This document shows positions 5,461 to 5,713 of a DNA stretch of 5,713 bases, piece after piece; the first letter of the stretch is position 1, and each line of letters starts with the position of its first letter. The stretch lies in assembly GCA_025360565.1 (NCBI GenBank), contig JANYBY010000035.1, positions 1 to 5,713 of the forward strand, given 5' to 3'. Under the pieces are notes generated by a model that was given only the letters and a program-made list of their open reading frames with translations, was not told the DNA's origin and searched no databases. The stretch comes from Bacteroidota bacterium. Its GTDB lineage: Bacteria > Bacteroidota > Bacteroidia > B-17B0 > Aurantibacillaceae. Both the position numbers and the translations under genes were made by a program.

Positions 5461-5560
5461 CTAAAATGGTGTTTAATTTGAATTAGAGTGCAAGGCTTGC
5501 TATGGGTTCAGGTTGCTACGCCTGTTGTGTAAGAAGGGTTGGAGGAAAGTATGTAAAATA
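5461..5560. other. Non-coding spacer with no recognised feature
   Basis: This is the remainder of the gene-free stretch 5184-5560, between the inverted-repeat element and the terminator of the small basic gene. It contains a tight palindrome, GCAAGGCTTGC (5490-5500), whose single-base loop cannot form a normal hairpin, and an imperfect CAGG...CCTG pair near 5510-5525. I see no tRNA, promoter or gene. Confidence 0.4.
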
Positions 5561-5586
5561 AAAAACCCCGCTCCCGCGGGGTTTTT
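5561..5586 (-). terminator. Intrinsic terminator of the lysine-rich microprotein gene
   Basis: AAAAACCCCGC (5561-5571) pairs perfectly with GCGGGGTTTTT (5576-5586) around a 4-base loop, an 11-bp stem. On the minus strand it begins 14 bases after the TAA at 5601-5603 and ends in at least five T, a textbook intrinsic terminator. Confidence 0.92.
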
Positions 5587-5600
5587 ATAAAGACTTAAGC

Positions 5601-5696
5601 TTAGTGCTTTTTCTTTTTAGCTGCTTTTCTTGGAGCTGCTTTTTTCTTAGCGGCTTTCTTAGGAGCGGCTTTTTTCTTTGTTGCTTTTTTTGCCAT
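5601..5696 (-). CDS. Lysine/alanine-rich histone-H1-tail-like small basic protein
   Basis: The frame encodes 31 residues: 15 Lys, 10 Ala, 2 Pro, and one each of Met, Thr, Arg and His. It starts MAKKATKKK and has two near-identical 10-residue repeats, KKKAAPKKAA (7-16) and KKKAAPRKAA (17-26), then KKKKH. Composition and repeats resemble the C-terminal tails of histone H1 and small bacterial H1-like proteins, which bind DNA or RNA through charge. A nucleoid or RNA-associated role is inferred from composition only. The ATG at 5696 has an A-rich leader, normal for Bacteroidota. The upstream frame stays open to the window edge (17 bases), so this could be the end of a longer protein, though MAKK is a typical start for such proteins. 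A strong terminator just downstream supports it as a real expressed gene end. Confidence 0.7.
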   Translation of the reverse strand: MAKKATKKKAAPKKAAKKKAAPRKAAKKKKH

Positions 5697-5713
5697 GTTT
5701 TCTGTTTTTTGAG

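Overview
The window looks like chromosomal DNA of a Bacteroidota (Bacteroidetes) bacterium; order and genus cannot be fixed from it. The evidence is an AT-rich composition, A-rich translation starts with no clear Shine-Dalgarno sequences, a PUR-alpha-like DUF3276 protein typical of the phylum, a small LISC-type lipoprotein, an EPSP synthase with a Bacteroidota-style GTDMRFLTA block, and intergenic DNA full of short palindromes.

Layout. Positions 1-470 hold no convincing complete gene. They contain a possible C-terminal tail of a gene entering from the left (1-41) and then a cluster of short hairpins (81-408), including three tandem copies of a 29-bp unit. Positions 471-3355, minus strand, are a three-gene operon with overlapping genes, read trpG/pabA - aroB - aroA: a glutamine amidotransferase that uses chorismate, 3-dehydroquinate synthase and EPSP synthase. 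Divergent from it across 43 bp is an exported SGNH/GDSL hydrolase (3399-4076, plus strand). A hairpin with T-runs on both sides separates this from a PUR-family nucleic-acid-binding protein (4150-4503, minus). Next, both on the minus strand, come a lipoprotein of unknown function (4653-5183) with a strong terminator, and a 31-residue lysine/alanine-rich histone-H1-tail-like protein (5601-5696) with its own terminator. Between these two lies an apparently non-coding stretch bounded by a long imperfect inverted repeat (5236-5460). It is either a MITE-like element or a structured RNA.

How the genes relate. AroB makes 3-dehydroquinate, the first carbocyclic intermediate of the shikimate pathway. 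AroA makes EPSP, the immediate precursor of chorismate. The TrpG/PabA subunit supplies ammonia for converting chorismate to anthranilate or aminodeoxychorismate, so the operon links supply of chorismate with one of its uses. The other genes look like separate transcription units with no evident link to that pathway.

No defence system, CRISPR array, complete insertion sequence or biosynthetic cluster is visible. The most unusual signals are two different 7-bp tandem repeats inside aroA, each just before a conserved active-site block; the 225-bp inverted-repeat element; and the lysine-rich microprotein.
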